In this document: positions 5,111 through 7,093 of the stretch, piece after piece | Numbering within the stretch: the stretch's first letter is position 1 | Layout: every line of letters begins with the position of its first letter | Program-made: the position numbers and the translations under genes | The notes under the pieces: model-generated | What the model saw: only the letters and a program-made list of their open reading frames with translations | Database searches by the model: none | What the model was told of the DNA's origin: nothing | DNA from: Planctomycetota bacterium | GTDB lineage: Bacteria; Planctomycetota; Phycisphaerae; WQYP01 | Assembly (NCBI GenBank): GCA_021826605.1 | Contig: JAKAZF010000138.1 | Location: 1-7,093, forward strand | Length of the DNA: 7,093 nt | Reading direction: 5' to 3'

Positions 5111-5599
5111 TTATCGCAGGTCATTTTCATCCAGCAGCACAAAATGTTCTTCCGAAAGCACCATGCTGGCCAGCGCCGGATTATCTACATGGATCACCAC
5201 CGCCGCCGAGCGATGGGGATCGGTGATCAGGCCATAGACATAATGTATATCCACTTCCGCACTTAATAATGCCTTGCCGATACGGGCCAAGCCTTGGCCG
5301 GAGGCAGTAGACGGCATTTCCACGGCGACCAGTTCACAGACCGAAAAGCGGTAATCGTTCTGACGCAGGACATCGGCTGCGGTATCCGCGTCGCTGAATA
5401 CGAACCGCACGATGGCGCAATCCACCCCTTGCATAACCGTCAGGGCCAGCGTGCGCACTTCGGAGTGTTCGAAAATACCCATCAGCGAGGCCAACGCCCC
5501 GACACGATTTTCAACGAACACCGATAATTGACGCACGCAGGGGGTGTCCCGTCCGCGTTTGGTGATTGGTTTTTCGCGTGTATTCGCCATGGCGAACAT
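5111..5599 (-). CDS. Tandem ACT-domain protein (small-molecule sensor)
   Basis: 162 residues with two ACT domains and no catalytic domain, resembling the stand-alone tandem-ACT family COG4747. The first ACT (about 23-93) begins QLSVFVENRVGALASLMGIF, the classic strand-loop-helix with N31 and G34 where amino-acid ligands usually bind. The second (about 92-158) begins VAVEMPSTASGQGLARIGKALLSAEVDIHYVYGL. A basic tail (about 1-20) precedes them. ATG 5590 (MANTREKP) is an equally plausible start; neither has a clear Shine-Dalgarno. These proteins are thought to bind amino acids and report to partners, but the ligand is unknown. It follows the CBS gene by 53 bp on the same strand, so the two may be co-transcribed despite the hairpin between them. 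Confidence 0.88.
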   Translation of the reverse strand: MFAMANTREKPITKRGRDTPCVRQLSVFVENRVGALASLMGIFEHSEVRTLALTVMQGVDCAIVRFVFSDADTAADVLRQNDYRFSVCELVAVEMPSTASGQGLARIGKALLSAEVDIHYVYGLITDPHRSAAVVIHVDNPALASMVLSEEHFVLLDENDLR

Positions 5600-5622
5600 C
5601 TTAACATGAGTTGTGACCGGAT

Positions 5623-5656
5623 GTAAGAAAAAACCGACGGAATTTTTTGTACTTAC
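5623..5656 (-). terminator. A/T-stem hairpin after the CBS gene, weak terminator candidate
   Basis: GTAAG at 5623-5627 and CTTAC at 5652-5656 are inverted copies. Inside them six A (5628-5633) face six T (5643-5648), with CC and GG at the tip. It overlaps the CBS stop codon. Read leftwards it ends in a T run, but the stem is A/T-rich and interrupted, so partial termination is the most that can be claimed. Confidence 0.35.
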
Positions 5657-6090
5657 ACGCGGCCATACAGGTATTCATTCAGATGCGTAAGGGTGACCTC
5701 CTGATCGCTGGCGTGTCGGGCATTCAGATCGCCGATGGAAATCAACCCCAGCAGCCGGCCGTCGGCATCGCAGACGGGCAGATGCCGAACACGGCGGGAC
5801 TGCATAATGCTGCTGGCATCTTCGATGGTTGTATCGGGCCTGACCACGACCACATCGGAGGTCATAGCATCGGCAACTTTTACCTGCCGCGGATTTTTTT
5901 CTTCAGCGACGACGCGCATGAGAATATCGCGTTCACTTAAAATACCGATGATGCGATCACCCTCGGTGACCATCAATGAACCAATGCGATGCCGGTTCAT
6001 TTTTTGTGTGGCCTCGAGAACGGTGGCATCGAGACTGATGCTGTAGACGTGACTGGACTTGCCCGCCAGAAGGCATGCAACGGTGGTCAT
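5653..6090 (-). CDS. Tandem CBS-domain protein
   Basis: 145 residues containing a Bateman module and nothing else. CBS1 (about 14-62) has VLEATQKMNRHRIGSLMV and GIISERD-like GILSERDIL. CBS2 (about 75-125) has AMTSDVVVVRPDTTIEDA, RRVRHLPVCDADGRLLGLISIGDL. Such pairs bind adenosyl ligands (AMP, ATP, SAM or related) and usually act as regulators of a partner or of energy status; the ligand here is unknown. The C-terminal tail (QEVTLTHLNEYLYGRV) is typical of short CBS proteins. AGGAGGT four bases before the ATG (plus-strand 6095-6101) is a near-perfect ribosome binding site and fixes the start. It diverges from the MFS transporter and is first in the minus-strand group. Confidence 0.94.
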   Translation of the reverse strand: MTTVACLLAGKSSHVYSISLDATVLEATQKMNRHRIGSLMVTEGDRIIGILSERDILMRVVAEEKNPRQVKVADAMTSDVVVVRPDTTIEDASSIMQSRRVRHLPVCDADGRLLGLISIGDLNARHASDQEVTLTHLNEYLYGRV

Positions 6091-6094
6091 AATG

Positions 6095-6101
6095 ACCTCC
6101 T
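6095..6101 (-). promoter_or_regulatory. Strong Shine-Dalgarno of the CBS gene
   Basis: The complement reads AGGAGGT, seven bases complementary to the 16S tail, and is the strongest such site in the window. It contrasts with the ACT and MFS genes, which have no clear site. Confidence 0.8.
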
Positions 6102-6122
6102 CAAAAAGGAACCAACCTATAA

Positions 6123-6146
6123 GCTGTCACCTACGAAGGTGCCAGC
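6123..6146 (-). other. Hairpin in the leader of the CBS gene
   Basis: GCTG-T-CACCT (6123-6132) faces AGGTG-C-CAGC (6137-6146) around a four-base loop: nine pairs with one mismatch. On the minus-strand RNA it would sit about 20 bases upstream of the Shine-Dalgarno and downstream of the predicted start of transcription. It has no T run, so it is more likely an RNA stability or regulatory element than a terminator. Confidence 0.45.
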
Positions 6147-6170
6147 CGGAAGTGCAGTTGATTACTGATA

Positions 6171-6198
6171 ACTATATCCCGGTATAAATCAGACGCAA
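6171..6198 (-). promoter_or_regulatory. Candidate promoter of the CBS gene
   Basis: On the complement, TTGCGT (plus 6193-6198) and TATAGT (plus 6171-6176, 5 of 6 matches to TATAAT) are 16 bp apart. Transcription would start near 6164, giving a leader of about 74 bases that contains the hairpin at 6123-6146. The -35 match is weak. Confidence 0.4.
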
Positions 6199-6200
6199 CA

Positions 6201-6231
6201 TTGTGAATAAGATAACAATCTCGGCTATAAT
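6201..6231 (+). promoter_or_regulatory. Promoter of the MFS gene, possibly giving leaderless mRNA
   Basis: A perfect TATAAT at 6226-6231 ends six bases before ATG 6238, so the usual start of transcription falls on or next to the A of the ATG. TTGTGA at 6201-6206 is a possible -35 with a long 19-bp spacer. No Shine-Dalgarno precedes the ATG, which fits a leaderless transcript. Confidence 0.5.
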
Positions 6232-6237
6232 TTCTCT

Positions 6238-7093
6238 ATGACAACCGCCCGCCCAACGGATTTATCCTCCTTAGCCAACGCCTCAACTGCCCGGTCACGA
6301 GCCGCGAGTTTAATGTGTATGACCTGGACGCATTTCCTTAATGATGGCGCAGCGTTTTACCTGCCCGGTATTCTTCCGGCGGTGCTTACGGCCTTGCATC
6401 AGCCTTTGGCGATGGTCGGCATTATTATGGCGGCAACGTATATGGGGCAGGCCCTACAACCGGTGACTGGCATTCTGGCGGATAAAATGGGTGGCAAAAT
6501 GTTTGTTATTGGCGGACTTTTTGGCTGTTGCATGGCGGGGGCGCTGGTTGGTTTGTCCCCGAATGTGGGCGTTCTTCTGGTACTGTTATTGGTGTCCGGG
6601 CTGGGCAGTACCATTTTTCATCCGCAGGCTCTGGCGGCGGTGCGAAGTTTAACGGAACGGCGTCATGGGGCGGGGTTGTCCCTGTTTTTAATCGGCGGAG
6701 AACTGGGCCGGGGAGCGTGGCCTTTATTGACCAGCGTGATTGTCGTATATCTGGGATTGCATAACCTGTGGATTATTGCTCTGCCCATGCTGATAACCTT
6801 GCCGTTTATGATCAAACTCATTCCCAGCTTGCCGGCCCGGAGCCAAAGCGCTCCTAAACTTCATTGGCGAGAGCACCGTAAGCCGTTTCTGGTGCTGGTG
6901 AGTTTTTCAGCGTTTCGCGGATTGGCGGTTTTTGGAACCATTGTATTTATTCCGCTGATGTGGAAACTGCGGGGCGGTGCTCTGGTGTCCGGTGCTTCCA
7001 TTATCAGCACGCTTTTAATTGCCGGAGTCATCGGGCAGGCCACAGGGGGAACCGTTTCGGATCGCTTCGGACGGCGGCCGGTGCTGGTGGGCA
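6238..7093 (+). CDS. MFS transporter, fosmidomycin-resistance (FSR) type, 3' end cut
   Basis: The first 285 residues of an inner-membrane major facilitator transporter, cut by the right edge; family members are about 400 residues, so roughly two thirds is present. After a polar N-terminus (1-25) come about eight predicted membrane helices. MFS motif A is seen between helices 2 and 3 (GILADKMGGK, 78-87) and again between helices 8 and 9 (GGTVSDRFGRRPVLVG, 270-285). Resemblance to E. coli Fsr is visible in HFLNDGAAFYLPGILPAVL (32-50), ATYMGQALQPVTG (66-78) and GLGSTIFHPQA (121-131). Fsr exports fosmidomycin by proton antiport, but most relatives have no known substrate. A second in-frame ATG at 6313 would remove the polar tail; it has no Shine-Dalgarno either. 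The gene diverges from the CBS gene. Confidence 0.93.
   Translation, partial: MTTARPTDLSSLANASTARSRAASLMCMTWTHFLNDGAAFYLPGILPAVLTALHQPLAMVGIIMAATYMGQALQPVTGILADKMGGKMFVIGGLFGCCMAGALVGLSPNVGVLLVLLLVSGLGSTIFHPQALAAVRSLTERRHGAGLSLFLIGGELGRGAWPLLTSVIVVYLGLHNLWIIALPMLITLPFMIKLIPSLPARSQSAPKLHWREHRKPFLVLVSFSAFRGLAVFGTIVFIPLMWKLRGGALVSGASIISTLLIAGVIGQATGGTVSDRFGRRPVLVG

Overview
The window most likely comes from a member of the Planctomycetota, probably the Phycisphaerae. The best clue is the gene at 3791-4741. It encodes a prepilin-like protein (FTLIELLVVI leader, ICPSD motif, NHNGDGQNV...DAHV...NRDNI tail) of a kind that planctomycetes and their relatives carry in many copies. This is inferred from family knowledge; there is no rRNA or other phylogenetic marker here.

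Left end (1-1113). A minus-strand RluA/RluD-type 23S rRNA pseudouridine synthase is cut off by the left edge, close to its C-terminus. A divergent intergenic region of about 165 bp follows. It holds a convincing sigma70-type promoter pointing right (TTGAAT, 17 bp, TATTAT) and then a leader rich in competing inverted repeats.

Sulfate-assimilation operon (1114-3390, plus strand). Three tightly packed genes: cysC (APS kinase), a PHP-superfamily phosphoesterase, and cysH (APS/PAPS reductase). The PHP start codon lies one base after the cysC stop, and PHP and cysH overlap by ATGA. The simplest reading is that CysC makes PAPS, CysH reduces it to sulfite and releases PAP, and the PHP protein hydrolyses PAP to AMP in the role CysQ has elsewhere. 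CysH carries [4Fe-4S]-type cysteines, but the second pair is spaced C-x4-C instead of the usual C-x2-C.

Repeat-rich gap (3391-3790). About 400 bp without a gene, holding several short tandem arrays of 7-bp units in both orientations and two GC-rich hairpins. A related heptamer array lies at 5064-5100.

Middle and right (3791-7093). The prepilin-like gene converges, across a 23-bp hairpin gap, on a minus-strand group: a 60-residue membrane protein with a PLDc_N-type domain, a tandem-ACT protein and a tandem-CBS protein. A divergent control region (6091-6237) separates the CBS gene from a plus-strand MFS transporter of the fosmidomycin-resistance (FSR) type, which runs off the right edge. The transporter has a perfect TATAAT six bases before its ATG and no Shine-Dalgarno sequence, so its mRNA may be leaderless.

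I see no mobile-element genes, tRNA, rRNA or CRISPR. The less ordinary content is the PHP gene inside the sulfate operon, the altered CysH cysteine motif, the structured cysC leader and the heptamer arrays.
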